A DNA stretch of 64,000 bases. Source: Brevundimonas sp. NIBR10. GTDB lineage: Bacteria > Pseudomonadota > Alphaproteobacteria > Caulobacterales > Caulobacteraceae. The stretch lies in assembly GCF_027912515.1 (NCBI RefSeq), contig NZ_CP115464.1, positions 2,852,001 to 2,916,000 on the forward strand. Direction: 5' to 3'. Position numbers and translations under genes: made by a program. Under the pieces are notes generated by a model. The model made no database searches. It was not told the origin of the DNA and saw only the letters and a list, made by a program, of their open reading frames with translations. Shown here piece by piece: positions 21,113-31,738 of this stretch; positions within the stretch are counted from its first letter, which is position 1, and every line of letters begins with the position of its first letter.

Positions 21113-22183
21113 ATGACACTCGATCGACGTCGCTGGCTCGGCCTCTCGACAGCAGCAGGGTTGGCATCTCTGGTGTCTCCAATGTCGGCCTGGGCGGCGG
21201 AAACTCCGCCCCGGACGGCTTTGCTGTTGCCTCTGACCGGCGCATCCGCCGACCTTGCGGTCAGCATGACACGGGCGGCCGCCCTGGCGCAGCCCGCAGA
21301 TCGAAAACAGCCCGAATTTCTCGTGCTGGACACGGGTGGTACGGCCGAGGGTGCAGCTCTGGCAACCGGCCGCGCCGTCGCTGCCGGCATCGGCCTGATC
21401 ATGGGCCCCGTCTTTGCGGCGGAGGTCGACTCCGTCACAGCGGCTGCTGCGGGTCGGCCGGTCCTGGCTTTTTCCAACGATGCTGCGGTTCGCGCGACGG
21501 GTGCCTTCAGCATGGGCATAACGGCATCCCAGGGTGTGTCGGCAATCTTGGCCTATGCCCGCAGTCGTGGCGTTCGCCGCATCGCCATCCTGACCGACGC
21601 TGAGACATGGTCTGTTCAGTCCCTCACAGCCGCCCGCGCCCATGCGTCCAGGCTCGGCGTGGAAGTCTTCGAGGCGGATATCGCCGGCCTCCTAGGTGCA
21701 GGCGAGGGGCTGGCCGGCCTGCTGAGCACGGCGTCGGGCGGGAGTTTGCCGGACGCGGTGCTGGCCTGCCGTTCCGATCCGGCAACGATCGAGGTGTGCG
21801 GGCGGATCGTGGAACTGGGTATCCAGTTGTTGGGCCCGTCGTCCTGGTCGGAGGGAACAGGGGCTGTCCTCGGCACCGTCGAGGGGGCATGGTTCGCCGC
21901 ACCCGATCCCGCCGCCTTCGCCAGCTTCGCCCAGACCTATGAGGCCAGGCACAGCAGTGCGCCGGGCCTGCTCGCGGCCCTGGCGTTCGATGCCGCGGGC
22001 GTCGTTCGACGTCTGGATGCGGCGGGACGAGTGAGCCGCGACGGATTGCTGGCACCCGAAGGATTCCAGGGCGCACTCGGCGCCGTGCGCTTCACCGCAG
22101 ACGGCGGCTGCGCCCGTGAACTGGCGATCCAGGTGGTTTCGCAGGGAGCAACGCGCGTGGTCGCACGCGCGACCGGACAATGA
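21113..22183 (+). CDS. Periplasmic ligand-binding protein in the T2SS locus (type 1 PBP fold, LpoA/LivJ-like)
   Basis: A 356-residue exported protein: signal peptide about 1-28 with a twin arginine pair (DRRRWLGLS), then a type 1 periplasmic-binding fold ('RTALLLPLTGASADLAVSMTRAA', 'IGLIMGPVFAAEVDSVTAAAAGRPVLAFSND', 'RRIAILTDAETWSVQSLTAARAHA', 'GLLAALAFDAAGVV'). Such folds occur in branched-chain amino-acid binding proteins and in the LpoA peptidoglycan-synthase activator. No ABC permease or ATPase is adjacent, and its stop overlaps gspJ by four bases, so it belongs to the gspJ-K transcript. A role in secretion or in opening the peptidoglycan is inference. Confidence 0.75.
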   Translation: MTLDRRRWLGLSTAAGLASLVSPMSAWAAETPPRTALLLPLTGASADLAVSMTRAAALAQPADRKQPEFLVLDTGGTAEGAALATGRAVAAGIGLIMGPVFAAEVDSVTAAAAGRPVLAFSNDAAVRATGAFSMGITASQGVSAILAYARSRGVRRIAILTDAETWSVQSLTAARAHASRLGVEVFEADIAGLLGAGEGLAGLLSTASGGSLPDAVLACRSDPATIEVCGRIVELGIQLLGPSSWSEGTGAVLGTVEGAWFAAPDPAAFASFAQTYEARHSSAPGLLAALAFDAAGVVRRLDAAGRVSRDGLLAPEGFQGALGAVRFTADGGCARELAIQVVSQGATRVVARATGQ

Positions 22184-22743
22184 CCCAGGGGCATGCCCGA
22201 AAGCGAGCGGTCGCCAACGGGTTCACCCTGATCGAACTGCTGGTCGCCATGGCCCTGTTCGCGTTGATCTCGCTGGCCGGATTCGCGATGCTGAGCGGGA
22301 TCATCCGGACACAGGAGAGGCTGGACGGCCGGCTGGAGCAGTTGGCTCAACTCCAGCGGGCCATGTACCTGATGACCTTGGACTTCGAGTCGATGACGCC
22401 GGCCCCGGTCGTCATCACTGCGGACTCCATCGCGTTCCAGCGCGCGCCCGCTGCGGCTGCGGGCGGTACGATGGCGGTGCGATATGGCGTGAAAGGTCGC
22501 GATCTGGTCCGTCAGGCCGGGGCAGGCGGCGAGCAGGTGCTGATCCGCGGAGTATCGGGGATCAGCCTGCGCTTTCTGGACCCGGCCGGTGCCTGGGTGG
22601 TGCCAACGCCAGCCTTGGCTCTGGCTGCAGGCCTGTCGCCTGAACGGCCGGGCGCCATCGAGGCGACCCTGATCCTGGCCCCCGACGGCGGGGGGCTGAG
22701 CGGGCCCCTGCGTCGCGTCGTGGAACTGCCGAGGCTGCCCTGA
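22180..22743 (+). CDS. gspJ: Type II secretion minor pseudopilin GspJ
   Basis: A 187-residue pseudopilin with leader and cleavage site NG-FTLIELLVAMALFALISLAGF (glutamate +5) and the GspJ body ('LDGRLEQLAQLQRAMYLMTLDFESM'). The stop overlaps the gspK start by one base (TGATG). GspI-J-K form the quasihelical tip of the pseudopilus. Confidence 0.9.
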   Translation: MTQGHARKRAVANGFTLIELLVAMALFALISLAGFAMLSGIIRTQERLDGRLEQLAQLQRAMYLMTLDFESMTPAPVVITADSIAFQRAPAAAAGGTMAVRYGVKGRDLVRQAGAGGEQVLIRGVSGISLRFLDPAGAWVVPTPALALAAGLSPERPGAIEATLILAPDGGGLSGPLRRVVELPRLP

Positions 22744-23600
22744 TGTCGCGTCCACAATCACGCGAGGCGCGGTCGGGGCTGATCCTGGTCAATGTGCTCT
22801 TCATCGTCGCCCTGTCCGCCCTGGTCGTGCTGCTGATGGTCTCGTCCCAGTCGGATGCCATCGACCGAACGGTGCGGCTGCGCGAGGCGTCACAGGCGGG
22901 GGTGATCGCGCGATCGGGCGAGCTTTCTGCGGTCACGGCACTGCGCCGCGACGCCGCGACCGCGCCCGAGACGGACAACTCGGCCGAACCCTGGGCCGCG
23001 ATTCGGGAGCAGGACATCGCCATCGAGGGCGGGACCTTCAGCCTGACCATCACCGACGACCAGGCCCGGTTCAATCTGAATACCGTGGCGAACGGTGGAC
23101 TGGTGACCGAAGAGCGACTGGGCAAGATTCTGGCCGCCGTCGGTCTGCGTCCGGCCCTGCGTACGCCGATCATCGCCCTCGTGAGGGCCAGCGGTCCTCT
23201 GGCCAATCTGGATCAACTAAGCACCGTCGGCCTCACGGTGGCCGAGATCGCGGCGCTGCGACCCTTAATCACCGTTCTGCCTCTGGATACCAGCATCAAC
23301 CTGAATACTGCGGACGAGCGGATGATAGCCGTGTTGTTCGATAGCCCCATGACCGCGGGTCTGCTGGTTCGCACGCGGCAAAGGAACCGGGGGGTGCTGA
23401 CGCCCCAGGATCTGGCACGCAGGGACATCTACGCCCCGCCCGGCGTCGGCTTCACCTCGAACTTCTTTCGGGTGACCTCAGAGGTCCAGGTCGGTGACAC
23501 GCGTCAAAGGATCGTAAGCTCGCTGATCAGGCAATCCGGACGCCGTGGACCCGAAGTTCTGGTCTACGCCCGACGCAGGACCGCAGCTGCCTCGAAGTAA
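22743..23600 (+). CDS. gspK: Type II secretion minor pseudopilin GspK
   Basis: A 285-residue pseudopilin, larger than the others because of its inserted helical domain. The hydrophobic segment SGLILVNVLFIVALSALVVLLMV follows the leader; position +5 is not glutamate, as is usual in GspK. The body shows 'DDQARFNLN', two helix-hairpin-helix-like segments ('LANLDQLSTVGLTVAEIAAL') and 'DTSINLNTAD'. It ends the locus and converges on hutD. Confidence 0.9.
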   Translation: MSRPQSREARSGLILVNVLFIVALSALVVLLMVSSQSDAIDRTVRLREASQAGVIARSGELSAVTALRRDAATAPETDNSAEPWAAIREQDIAIEGGTFSLTITDDQARFNLNTVANGGLVTEERLGKILAAVGLRPALRTPIIALVRASGPLANLDQLSTVGLTVAEIAALRPLITVLPLDTSINLNTADERMIAVLFDSPMTAGLLVRTRQRNRGVLTPQDLARRDIYAPPGVGFTSNFFRVTSEVQVGDTRQRIVSSLIRQSGRRGPEVLVYARRRTAAASK

Positions 23601-23638
23601 CGCGCCGGCCTATTCGAGATGAGCAGGCTGAGGTGTGG

Positions 23639-24208
23639 TCACAAGGCCTGGATCTCGATGGCGAGCGCCGGGCCGTCGATTACCAAATCGATGGGCGTGG
23701 AAGGGTCGTGGCAAAGCCATGCATCCATCGGCCCAAGCCTTGTCCCGGCCGAGACACGGTCGTCGGCGATTGTCAGTGGTGCAAAGGCAATCAGGAGTGA
23801 GGCGACACCTGTCGGGCGCCACGTCATGTCCAACACCCGCTTGACCTGGGATCGAAACCGACCGCGTCGCCACATGACATTGAGGTCCAGCACCGGTCCA
23901 CCTATGGGCTGGCCGTGACAGGCCCGGTCACCTGGAAAGTCCCAGGGCTCCGACTGCGCATCTAGCGGAACGGAGGTCTCGTCGTCGAACGTCAGGTGCA
24001 GGCATCCCTCGATCACGGTCAGGCAGCGGTCCACGTCGGGGAACAGAGAAAATGCGCCGGGTTCACCGACCTCCGCCATGCTGATGCGCCAGTCGAAATC
24101 ATCGAGTCCCGCCTCTGGAGGCCAGACGGCGACCTCGCGAGTGACGCCTCCGCCGTTCTTCCACGGCATGGCGATACGGTCGGCGGCCCGCAGTATGGTT
24201 GTGGTCAT
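23639..24208 (-). CDS. hutD: HutD family protein
   Basis: A 189-residue bicupin-like protein. HutD is conserved with hut operons and thought to set an upper limit on pathway activity, possibly by binding formylglutamate; no enzymatic reaction is established. Family motifs are present: '[17 protein letters not shown]', '[30 protein letters not shown]' and 'DLNVMWRRG'. The start overlaps the hutU stop as ATGA. Last gene of the minus-strand hut operon. Confidence 0.9.
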   Translation of the reverse strand: MTTTILRAADRIAMPWKNGGGVTREVAVWPPEAGLDDFDWRISMAEVGEPGAFSLFPDVDRCLTVIEGCLHLTFDDETSVPLDAQSEPWDFPGDRACHGQPIGGPVLDLNVMWRRGRFRSQVKRVLDMTWRPTGVASLLIAFAPLTIADDRVSAGTRLGPMDAWLCHDPSTPIDLVIDGPALAIEIQAL

Positions 24209-25872
24209 CCCAGGATGCCGGGCAGGTCCAGTCCTTGCTCGCGTGCCGTGTTCAAGGCGATGTCATAGCCCGCGTCGGCGTGGCGCATCACGCCCGTCGC
24301 CGGGTCATTCCAGAGGACACGCGCAATCCGCTTCGCAGCCGCCTCCGTCCCGTCGCAGACGATGACCAGACCGGCATGCTGGGAAAAGCCCATGCCGACC
24401 CCGCCGCCGTGGTGGAGCGACACCCAGGTCGCGCCCGATGCCGTCGAGAGCAGGGCGTTCAGCAGGGGCCAATCGGAGACCGCATCCGAACCGTCGCGCA
24501 TGGCCTCGGTCTCGCGGTTGGGCGAGGCGACGGAGCCTGAATCCAGATGGTCGCGGCCAATGACGATAGGACCCTTCAGCTCGCCCGACGCCACCATCTC
24601 GTTGAAGGCAAGGCCCAGCCGGTCGCGGTCGCCCAGACCGACCCAGCAGATTCGGGCGGGCAGGCCCTGGAACTTGATCTTGGCGGCGGCCATGTCGAGC
24701 CAGTTGTGGAGGTGCGGATTGTCGGGGATCAGTTCCTTCACCTTGGCGTCGGTCCTGGCGATATCCTCGGGATCGCCGGACAGGGCCACCCAGCGGAACG
24801 GACCGATGCCTCGACAGAACAGGGGGCGGATATAGGCCGGGACGAAGCCGGGGAAGTCGAAGGCATTCGTGACGCCCGCCTCTTTGGCCATCTGGCGGAT
24901 GTTGTTGCCGTAATCGACCGTGGGGACGCCCGCCGCCTGAAAATCAAGCATGGACTGGACGTGTTCGGCCATCGATGCGCGGGCGGCCGCCTCGACCTGA
25001 TCCGGGGCCTGGGCGCGCATGGCCGTCCATCGGTCCAGCGTCCAGCCCCTGGGCAGATAGCCGTTGATCGGATCGTGGGCCGAGGTCTGATCGGTCAACA
25101 GGTCAGGCCGAACGCCGCTCCGGAACAACTCGGGCAGGAGTTCGGCGGCATTGCCCAGCAGTCCGACAGAGATCGGCGTGTTTGCTTCGCAGGCCGCTCG
25201 GATCAGGGCCAGGGCCTCGTCGAGGTTCTCGGTCGCCCGATCCAGATAGCCGGTGCGCAGCCGCATGGCGATGCGGGAGGGATCGCACTCGACGGCCAGG
25301 CATGATGCCCCCGCCATGACCGCGGCGAGGGGCTGGGCACCGCCCATGCCGCCGAGACCCGCCGTCAGCAGCCAGCGGCCCGACAGGTCTCCGCCGTAAT
25401 GCTGGCGACCCATCTCGACGAAGGTTTCATAGGTGCCCTGAACGATGCCCTGGGCACCGATGTAGATCCAGGACCCGGCCGTCATCTGGCCGTACATGGC
25501 CAGGCCCTTGCGATCGAGCTCGTTGAAATGCTCCCACGTCGCCCAGTGCGGCACGAGGTTGGAGTTGGCCAGCAGGACGCGTGGTGCATCCGCGTGGGTG
25601 CGGAAGACCCCGACCGGCTTGCCCGACTGGATCAGCAGAGTCTCGTCGTCCTCAAGCCGGCGCAGGGTCTCGACGATGGTGTCGAAGCTCTTCCAGTCGC
25701 GGGCCGCACGGCCGATGCCGCCATAGACGACGAGTTCCTCAGGCCGTTCTGCGACGTCGGGATCGAGGTTGTTCATCAGCATCCGCAGCGCGGCCTCGGT
25801 CAGCCAGCTCTTGCAGGTGCGGTCGGGACCGGTGGCGGCGCGGATGACGCGGGTGGGGTCGTTGCGGTTCAT
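24205..25872 (-). CDS. hutU: Urocanate hydratase
   Basis: Urocanase converts urocanate to imidazolonepropionate with tightly bound NAD+. The 555-residue length is standard. Visible signatures: '[35 protein letters not shown]', the glycine-rich '[15 protein letters not shown]' for NAD, and the active-site cysteine region '[17 protein letters not shown]', then '[17 protein letters not shown]'. Both ends overlap neighbours by four bases (hutG upstream, hutD downstream). Confidence 0.98.
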   Translation of the reverse strand: MNRNDPTRVIRAATGPDRTCKSWLTEAALRMLMNNLDPDVAERPEELVVYGGIGRAARDWKSFDTIVETLRRLEDDETLLIQSGKPVGVFRTHADAPRVLLANSNLVPHWATWEHFNELDRKGLAMYGQMTAGSWIYIGAQGIVQGTYETFVEMGRQHYGGDLSGRWLLTAGLGGMGGAQPLAAVMAGASCLAVECDPSRIAMRLRTGYLDRATENLDEALALIRAACEANTPISVGLLGNAAELLPELFRSGVRPDLLTDQTSAHDPINGYLPRGWTLDRWTAMRAQAPDQVEAAARASMAEHVQSMLDFQAAGVPTVDYGNNIRQMAKEAGVTNAFDFPGFVPAYIRPLFCRGIGPFRWVALSGDPEDIARTDAKVKELIPDNPHLHNWLDMAAAKIKFQGLPARICWVGLGDRDRLGLAFNEMVASGELKGPIVIGRDHLDSGSVASPNRETEAMRDGSDAVSDWPLLNALLSTASGATWVSLHHGGGVGMGFSQHAGLVIVCDGTEAAAKRIARVLWNDPATGVMRHADAGYDIALNTAREQGLDLPGILG

Positions 25873-26690
25873 GACGGGCTCCCGGCGCGGGCGAAGGTCA
25901 GGCAGGCGGTGAGAACATCGGTCAGGACAGCCCGCATCGGTGCCGCCTGTTCGAGACGGTAGGGGGAGGGCCAGGTCGCGGACGTGGGGGCCTCGGCCGG
26001 GTCGTCCATATATCCGCGACAGGCCAGTTCCATCTGGATGGCGTGGACGCCCTCGTCAGGCTCGCCGTAGTGACGGGTGATCCAGCCGCCGCGGAACCGC
26101 CCGTTAGTGACGCGGCTGAAGGGACCGGCGTCGCAGGCGGCCTCGACTGCGCGGGTCAAGTCCGGGTCACAGGAGACGTCGCCATTCGTGCCGATGTTCA
26201 GATTGGGCAGCACGCCCTCGAACAGCGACGGCACAACCGAACGGATCGAGTGGGCGTCATAGAGAACGACGCGCTTGTGCTGGCCGCGCAGTCGGTCGAT
26301 CTCGTCGGTCAAGGCGGCGTGGTAGGGGTCGAACCAGACCGTTCGACGATGCGCAATTTCGGCCGCCGTCGGCGAAGCGCCAGCGTACAGGGCCTCTCCG
26401 TCGAACGTCTCGGTCGGGCAAAGGCCGGTCGTGAACTGGCCGGGATAGAGGGAGGCTCCGGATGGATCGCGGTTCACGTCGATGACGCTCCGGCTCAGGC
26501 GCGTGCGGATGGTGGTCGCGCCGAGATCTCTCGCGAAATCATAGAGCCTGTCGATCCACCAGTCGGCATCACGGGTCGCCAGCCACGGCGAGACGAAGGC
26601 GTCTGCCAGCTCAGGCGGAAGGTCGAAGCCCGTGTGGGGCAGGCTGACGATCAGGGGGGCGTCCCCGCGATGGACCTCCAGCCAGTCCAT
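25869..26690 (-). CDS. hutG: N-formylglutamate deformylase
   Basis: Hydrolyses N-formylglutamate to glutamate and formate, the last step of the five-step histidine pathway. 273 residues of the FGase/M14-like family: '[18 protein letters not shown]', '[36 protein letters not shown]', '[12 protein letters not shown]' and 'GGWITRHYG'. Its presence with hutF, and no hutE, shows the formimidoylglutamate branch. The start overlaps the hutH stop (TGATG). Confidence 0.95.
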   Translation of the reverse strand: MDWLEVHRGDAPLIVSLPHTGFDLPPELADAFVSPWLATRDADWWIDRLYDFARDLGATTIRTRLSRSVIDVNRDPSGASLYPGQFTTGLCPTETFDGEALYAGASPTAAEIAHRRTVWFDPYHAALTDEIDRLRGQHKRVVLYDAHSIRSVVPSLFEGVLPNLNIGTNGDVSCDPDLTRAVEAACDAGPFSRVTNGRFRGGWITRHYGEPDEGVHAIQMELACRGYMDDPAEAPTSATWPSPYRLEQAAPMRAVLTDVLTACLTFARAGSPS

Positions 26691-28237
26691 CAGCAGACCC
26701 CCGGGAGGGCATGAGCCGCCGCCGCGACGACCTTGCCCGACCGCACGAGGCCGAGCGCTGCGTCTATGTCAGGATGGAAATGGCGATCCTCATCCAGATG
26801 GGGAACCTGATCTCGAAGAGTGCCCCGGACCGCTTCCAGCGCCGCGCTTGACGTCAGCGGGCGGTGGAAGTCGCATCCCTGGACGGCGGCCAGCAGTTCG
26901 ATGGCGACGACCGCGTTGGCGGACTCGACCATGGCCAGCAGGCGGCGCGCGCCGTGAGCGGCCATGGAAACGTGATCCTCCTGATTGGCCGAGGTCGGAA
27001 TGGAATCGACGCTGGCCGGATAGGCCTTCTGCTTGTTCTCTGACACCAGGGCGGCGGCGGTCACCTGCGGGATCATGAAGCCGGAGTTGAGGCCTGGTCG
27101 GGCGGTCAGGAAGGCGGGCAGACCCGACAGGGCAGGGTCCACCAGCATCGCGATACGGCGTTCCGACAGCGAACCGATCTCGCAGATGGTCAGGGCGATC
27201 ATGTCGGCGGCGAAGGCGACGGGCTCGGCGTGGAAATTGCCGCCGGACAGGGCCTCGTCGGTGTCCGGGAAGATCAGGGGGTTGTCGCTGACGCCGTTGG
27301 CCTCGATCGACAGCGTCGTCGCCGCCTGACGCAGGACGTCGAGCGCGGCCCCCATGACCTGAGGTTGGCAACGCAGGCAATAGGGATCCTGAACCCGCTC
27401 GTCGTCGATGGCATGGGAGGCGCGGATGGCCGAGCCGTTCATGAGTGTGCGCAGGGCAGCGGCGGTCTCGATCTGACCGACGTGGCGACGCAGGGTGTGG
27501 ATGCGCGGATCGAATGGCGTATCCGAACCCTTGGCCGCCTCGGTGGACAGGGCACCTGTGACCAGGGCGCTCTGGAACAGGGCCTCGGCACCGAACAGGG
27601 CCGCGAGCGCATTGGCCGTCGAAAACTGGGTGCCGTTCAACAACGCCAGTCCTTCCTTCGGACCCAGCGTCAATGGGGCCAGACCGGCTGCGGCTAGCGC
27701 GTCGGTGGCCGGCCTGCGGACGCCGTCGACCTCGATCTCCCCGACGCCGATCATCGCAGCCGCCATATGGGCGAGAGGGGCGAGGTCGCCTGACGCGCCG
27801 ACCGAGCCCTGGCAGGGAATGACGGGCGTCAGGCCCCGCACGATCAGGGCCTCCAGCAAGGCGATGGTCGCAGGCTGCACGCCCGACGCGCCCTGGGCCA
27901 GGCTGGCCAGTTTCAGCGCGAGCATCAGGCGGATGACCGGCGTCGGTGACGGCTCGCCGACGCCCGCCGCGTGGGACAGCACGATATTGCGTTGCAGGGT
28001 CGCCAGGTCGCCGGCCTCGATCCGGATCCCGGCCAGCTTTCCAAAGCCCGTGTTGATCCCATAGACCGGCTCACTACGCGCCAGGATGCGTTCGACGGCA
28101 GCGGCGCTGGCCCGGATCGGCTCGGCGGCGTCGCGGTGCAGGGTCGCGGATGCGCCGCGATAGATGGCGCGCCAGTCGGTCAGGCTGACCTCGCCGGGGC
28201 GCATCACGATGTGTTCGATGGCGGGCGCTGCGGTCAT
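26690..28237 (-). CDS. hutH: Histidine ammonia-lyase
   Basis: Deaminates histidine to urocanate, the entry step. The 515-residue product carries the MIO-forming triad Ala-Ser-Gly (residues 148-150, in [14 protein letters not shown]) and other lyase motifs ('[10 protein letters not shown]', '[11 protein letters not shown]', '[15 protein letters not shown]', '[15 protein letters not shown]'). The start is ATG 28237, overlapping hutI by four bases; the upstream extension of the frame is antisense-free leader without family similarity. Confidence 0.98.
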   Translation of the reverse strand: MTAAPAIEHIVMRPGEVSLTDWRAIYRGASATLHRDAAEPIRASAAAVERILARSEPVYGINTGFGKLAGIRIEAGDLATLQRNIVLSHAAGVGEPSPTPVIRLMLALKLASLAQGASGVQPATIALLEALIVRGLTPVIPCQGSVGASGDLAPLAHMAAAMIGVGEIEVDGVRRPATDALAAAGLAPLTLGPKEGLALLNGTQFSTANALAALFGAEALFQSALVTGALSTEAAKGSDTPFDPRIHTLRRHVGQIETAAALRTLMNGSAIRASHAIDDERVQDPYCLRCQPQVMGAALDVLRQAATTLSIEANGVSDNPLIFPDTDEALSGGNFHAEPVAFAADMIALTICEIGSLSERRIAMLVDPALSGLPAFLTARPGLNSGFMIPQVTAAALVSENKQKAYPASVDSIPTSANQEDHVSMAAHGARRLLAMVESANAVVAIELLAAVQGCDFHRPLTSSAALEAVRGTLRDQVPHLDEDRHFHPDIDAALGLVRSGKVVAAAAHALPGVC

Positions 28238-29439
28238 TGGCCTCTCCAGACGCGGGCATGGAGCGGGTTGAGGCCCATGCGATAGACCAGTTCGGCCGGT
28301 CGTTCGATATCCCAGATCGCGAGGTCGCACCGTTTTCCGACCTCCAGCGTGCCAACGTTGTCGATCTGGCCTAGCGCGCGGGCGGCTTCGCGGGTGACCC
28401 CGGCCAGGCATTCCTCGACCGTCATCCTGAACAGGGTCGCCGCCATGTTCATCGTCAGAAACAGCGACGTCAGGGGCGAGGTGCCGGGGTTGCAGTCGGT
28501 GGCGAGGGCCATCGGCACGCCCGCGGTCCTCAGGGCTGCGATCGGGGGCAGGTGTGTCTCGCGCATGAAGTAGTAAGCACCCGGCAGCAGGGTTGCGACG
28601 ACGCCCGACTTTGCCATGGCGGCGATCCCGGCATCGTCGAGATATTCGAGATGATCGGCGGACAGGGCTCCGAACTCGGCTGCCAGCGCAGCGCCATGCT
28701 GGTTCGACAACTGTTCGGCGTGCAGCTTGACGGGCAGGCCGTGGGCGCGTGCGGCGTCGAAAATCCGGCGGGTCTGGTCCAGGGTGAAGCCGATGCCTTC
28801 GCAGAACGCGTCCACTGCGTCGATCAGGCCCTCGGCCGCAAGGGTCGGGATCATCTCGCGACAGACCAGATCGATATAGCCATCGGCGTCGCCCGCGAAC
28901 TCGGGCGGCAGGGCATGGGCGCCGAGGAACGTCGTGCTGATCGACACGGGCCGGAGTTCGCCCAGGCGGCGGGCGGCCAGAAGCATACGTCGCTCATGCT
29001 CCAGCGACAGGCCGTATCCCGACTTGATCTCGACAGTCGTCGCACCCTCGGCGATCAGGGCATCGAGGCGGGGCAGGGCGGTGGCGATCAGACCCGCCTC
29101 GTCGAGCGCCCGCGTGGCCTTGACCGTAGAGGCGATGCCGCCGCCCGCGCGTGCGATCTCTTCATAGGTCGCACCGGCAAGACGCAGTTGGAACTCATGC
29201 GCACGGTCGCCGCCGTGGATCAGATGGGTGTGGGGGTCGATCAACCCCGGTGTGATCCAGCGACCGGCGCAATCGTCGATGTTGGCGGGGTTAAGGGCGG
29301 GGGCGTCCTGCGCCGGACCGGCATACAGGATGCGGCCGTCCCGCGATGCCACGAGGCCGTGGTCGACGACGCCGAGCCCCGGTCGCCCGGGAGCCAGGGA
29401 CGCGAGCCGGGCATTGGTCCAGACGCGATCGCAATCCAC
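28234..29439 (-). CDS. hutI: Imidazolonepropionase
   Basis: Opens the imidazolone ring to formimidoylglutamate. A 401-residue metal-dependent amidohydrolase: metal motif '[17 protein letters not shown]', '[17 protein letters not shown]', 'KLHAEQLSN', '[17 protein letters not shown]' and '[12 protein letters not shown]'. Start codon GTG 29439. It heads the minus-strand operon hutI-H-G-U-D, all genes overlapping, and is divergent from hutF across an 87-base region with a HutC-like site. Confidence 0.97.
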   Translation of the reverse strand: MDCDRVWTNARLASLAPGRPGLGVVDHGLVASRDGRILYAGPAQDAPALNPANIDDCAGRWITPGLIDPHTHLIHGGDRAHEFQLRLAGATYEEIARAGGGIASTVKATRALDEAGLIATALPRLDALIAEGATTVEIKSGYGLSLEHERRMLLAARRLGELRPVSISTTFLGAHALPPEFAGDADGYIDLVCREMIPTLAAEGLIDAVDAFCEGIGFTLDQTRRIFDAARAHGLPVKLHAEQLSNQHGAALAAEFGALSADHLEYLDDAGIAAMAKSGVVATLLPGAYYFMRETHLPPIAALRTAGVPMALATDCNPGTSPLTSLFLTMNMAATLFRMTVEECLAGVTREAARALGQIDNVGTLEVGKRCDLAIWDIERPAELVYRMGLNPLHARVWRGQ

Positions 29440-29490
29440 CCTCAGCCCTCCTGTTTCGAGACAGGAATCGCTAGGCGACCGGCTCGATAT

Positions 29491-29500
29491 TGTATAGACA
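29491..29500. promoter_or_regulatory. HutC-type operator between hutI and hutF
   Basis: TGTATAGACA within ATTGTATAGACATATTG, one base from the perfect palindrome TGTATATACA. HutC and related GntR regulators recognise TGTATA-TACA type sites. It lies 51 bases upstream of the hutI start and 26 upstream of the hutF start, positioned to control both promoters. Repression relieved by urocanate is the known HutC mode; binding here is inferred. Confidence 0.65.
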
Positions 29501-29526
29501 TATTGCAGAGCGATGAGGATTGTCCA

Positions 29527-30933
29527 GTGACAGTCGATACACCGATAGCCGGACCGGATACCGCCTCACCGCCGGCCTGGCTGTGGTTTGAACAGGCCCT
29601 GCTGGACACAGGATGGGCCCGGTCGGTCCGCATAGGCCTTCGCAACGGACTGATCGACAGTATCGTGACCGACGTCGCCGCCGCGCCCGATGACTCGGTC
29701 CATGCGACAGGGCTACCGGGGCTGGCCAATCTCCACAGCCATGCGTTTCAGCGCGGTATGGCGGGGCTGGCGGAAGTTCGCGGTTCGTCAAGGGACAGCT
29801 TCTGGACCTGGCGCGAGACCATGTACCGGTTCGTCGATCGGCTGAGACCCGATGAGGTCGCGGCCATCGCGGCCATGGCCTTTGCCGAGATGCTGGAGGG
29901 CGGGTTCACCCGCGTGGCGGAGTTCCACTATCTGCATCACAACATCGACGGCCGGCCCTTTGCCAATCCGGGCGAGATGGCTGAGGCCGTCGCGGCGGCT
30001 GCCGAGCAGACGGGGATCGCTCTGACCCTGCTGCCGGTCTTCTACGCCCACTCCGCGTTTGGCGGTGCGGCACCGGTCGAGGCACAACGCAGGTTCGTCA
30101 ATGACCTGGACGGCTTTCAGCGTCTGCTTCAGGAAAGCGGTCGCGCGACCTCAAACCTGCCTGACGCCGTTCTCGGCGTCGCCCCCCACAGTCTGCGCGC
30201 CGTGACGGGCGAAGAGTTGCGCGCTGTGTGCGGCATGTCTCGCGGGCCGATCCATATCCACATCGCCGAACAGGTTCGGGAGGTCGAGGATTGTCTGGCC
30301 TGGTCGGGCGTGCGGCCCGTGGACCTGTTGTTCGACACGGTCGAGGTCGATCGCCGCTGGTGCCTGGTCCACGCCACACACACTTCGCCCGGCGAACTCC
30401 AGCGCATGGCGGCCAGCGGTGTGGTCGCGGGCCTGTGTCCGATCACGGAGGCCAATCTGGGCGACGGGGTCTTCCCGGCGGCGGACTATCTGGCGGCGGG
30501 AGGTGTCTGGGGCGTGGGGTCGGATTCCAATGTGTCCATCAGCGCCGGCCAGGAACTGCGGATGCTCGAATATTCCCAGCGGCTGTTACAGCGGTCGCGC
30601 AACGTCATGGCCGACCCGGCAGGCGGCTCCACCGGCGGAGCGATGGTGCGGGACGCGCTGGCCGGCGGCGCACAGGCCACGGGAGCCGACGTCATCGCCG
30701 GCCTTGGCGAGGGTCAGGTCGCGGACATCATCGCCCTGGCCGCTCCGGACGGCAGCGCCGCCCCGCCTGGAGACCACGCTCTGGATCACTGGATATTCGT
30801 GACTGGCGACGGATCGATCGACGCCGTCTGGCGGCGGGGGCGGCAGGTCGTCAAGGAGGGGCGCCACGTCGCTCGCCCTGACATTGTCCGCGGCTACGCC
30901 AGAGCGCTGTCCCGGGTGCTGAGCGACGCATGA
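29527..30933 (+). CDS. hutF: Formimidoylglutamate deiminase
   Basis: Converts formimidoylglutamate to formylglutamate. A 468-residue amidohydrolase: '[22 protein letters not shown]', '[13 protein letters not shown]', '[28 protein letters not shown]' (metal and substrate ligands), 'WCLVHATHT' and '[25 protein letters not shown]'. The start is GTG 29527 just downstream of GAGGAT; the frame is open far upstream but that is antisense to hutI. The stop overlaps the hutC start by four bases. Confidence 0.96.
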   Translation: MTVDTPIAGPDTASPPAWLWFEQALLDTGWARSVRIGLRNGLIDSIVTDVAAAPDDSVHATGLPGLANLHSHAFQRGMAGLAEVRGSSRDSFWTWRETMYRFVDRLRPDEVAAIAAMAFAEMLEGGFTRVAEFHYLHHNIDGRPFANPGEMAEAVAAAAEQTGIALTLLPVFYAHSAFGGAAPVEAQRRFVNDLDGFQRLLQESGRATSNLPDAVLGVAPHSLRAVTGEELRAVCGMSRGPIHIHIAEQVREVEDCLAWSGVRPVDLLFDTVEVDRRWCLVHATHTSPGELQRMAASGVVAGLCPITEANLGDGVFPAADYLAAGGVWGVGSDSNVSISAGQELRMLEYSQRLLQRSRNVMADPAGGSTGGAMVRDALAGGAQATGADVIAGLGEGQVADIIALAAPDGSAAPPGDHALDHWIFVTGDGSIDAVWRRGRQVVKEGRHVARPDIVRGYARALSRVLSDA

Positions 30934-31655
30934 CGCCGGCCGAGCCGACGTTGCACAGGCGGATCCGGTCCGAAATCGCGGAACGGATTCTGTCGGGTCA
31001 GTGGCCGCCTGGATATCGGATCCCGACCGAGCACGACCTGATGGTCCAGTACGGCTGTTCACGGATGACGGTCAGCAAGGCCTTGGGGCCACTGGTGGAT
31101 GAGGGCCTGATCGTGCGTCGTCGCCGTGCCGGAACCTTCGTCGCCCGGCCGCCCGTTCATTCGGCGGTTCTGGATATCCCGGACATCCAGACCGAGATCA
31201 TGAGCCGTGGCGACCCCTACGGCTATGAACTCCTGTCGCGAACGATCAGGGTCTCCAGTCAGGATGACGACGAGGCACTGGACCGGGCGGTGTCGGGGCC
31301 GGTGCTCGTGCTGGAATGTCTGCATCTGGCCAGCGGACGACCGTTTGCCCATGAAGCTCGCCTGATCAGTCTGGGCGCCGCGCCTGACGCGGAGCGGGTT
31401 GATTTCGGAATAACGCCTCCCGGTGCCTGGCTTCTGGGTGCGGTCCCGTGGACAGAGGCTGAGCACAGAATCAGCGCGGTCAATCCGTCCAGGGCGACGG
31501 CCAAACGGTTGTTGATCGAGACGTCGGTCGCCTGCCTTTGCCTGCAAAGGCGAACCTGGCGAGGCCATGACCCGGTTACCCACGTCCGTCTGACGTTTCC
31601 GGGTGAAGCCTATGATCTGGTCGCCCGGTTCACCCCGCGGGCCGATAAGGCTTGA
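30930..31655 (+). CDS. hutC: HutC, histidine-utilisation repressor (GntR family, UTRA domain)
   Basis: A 241-residue regulator: N-terminal GntR winged helix (about 5-75; 'GYRIPTEHDLMVQYGCSRMTVSKALGPLVDEGLIVRRRRAGTFVARP') and a C-terminal UTRA effector domain ('HEARLISLGAAPDAERVDFGITPPGAWL', 'AKRLLIETSVACLCLQRRTWRG'). Coupled to hutF (ATGA). By homology it represses hut genes and is released by urocanate. A suitable operator lies upstream of hutF. Confidence 0.93.
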   Translation: MTPAEPTLHRRIRSEIAERILSGQWPPGYRIPTEHDLMVQYGCSRMTVSKALGPLVDEGLIVRRRRAGTFVARPPVHSAVLDIPDIQTEIMSRGDPYGYELLSRTIRVSSQDDDEALDRAVSGPVLVLECLHLASGRPFAHEARLISLGAAPDAERVDFGITPPGAWLLGAVPWTEAEHRISAVNPSRATAKRLLIETSVACLCLQRRTWRGHDPVTHVRLTFPGEAYDLVARFTPRADKA

Positions 31656-31738
31656 CGTGCAACACCCGGCGATCCGTCGGACCTTCATGGTTCTGCCAGT
31701 GATTTGGAAGCGGCCGTCCGCCCGATGTCAGTCTGGCA

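Noticed and set aside
28552..29526. Upstream extension of hutF to a 793-residue product
   Set aside because: The extension is antisense to hutI and lacks homology; GTG 29527 with GAGGAT gives the family N-terminus.
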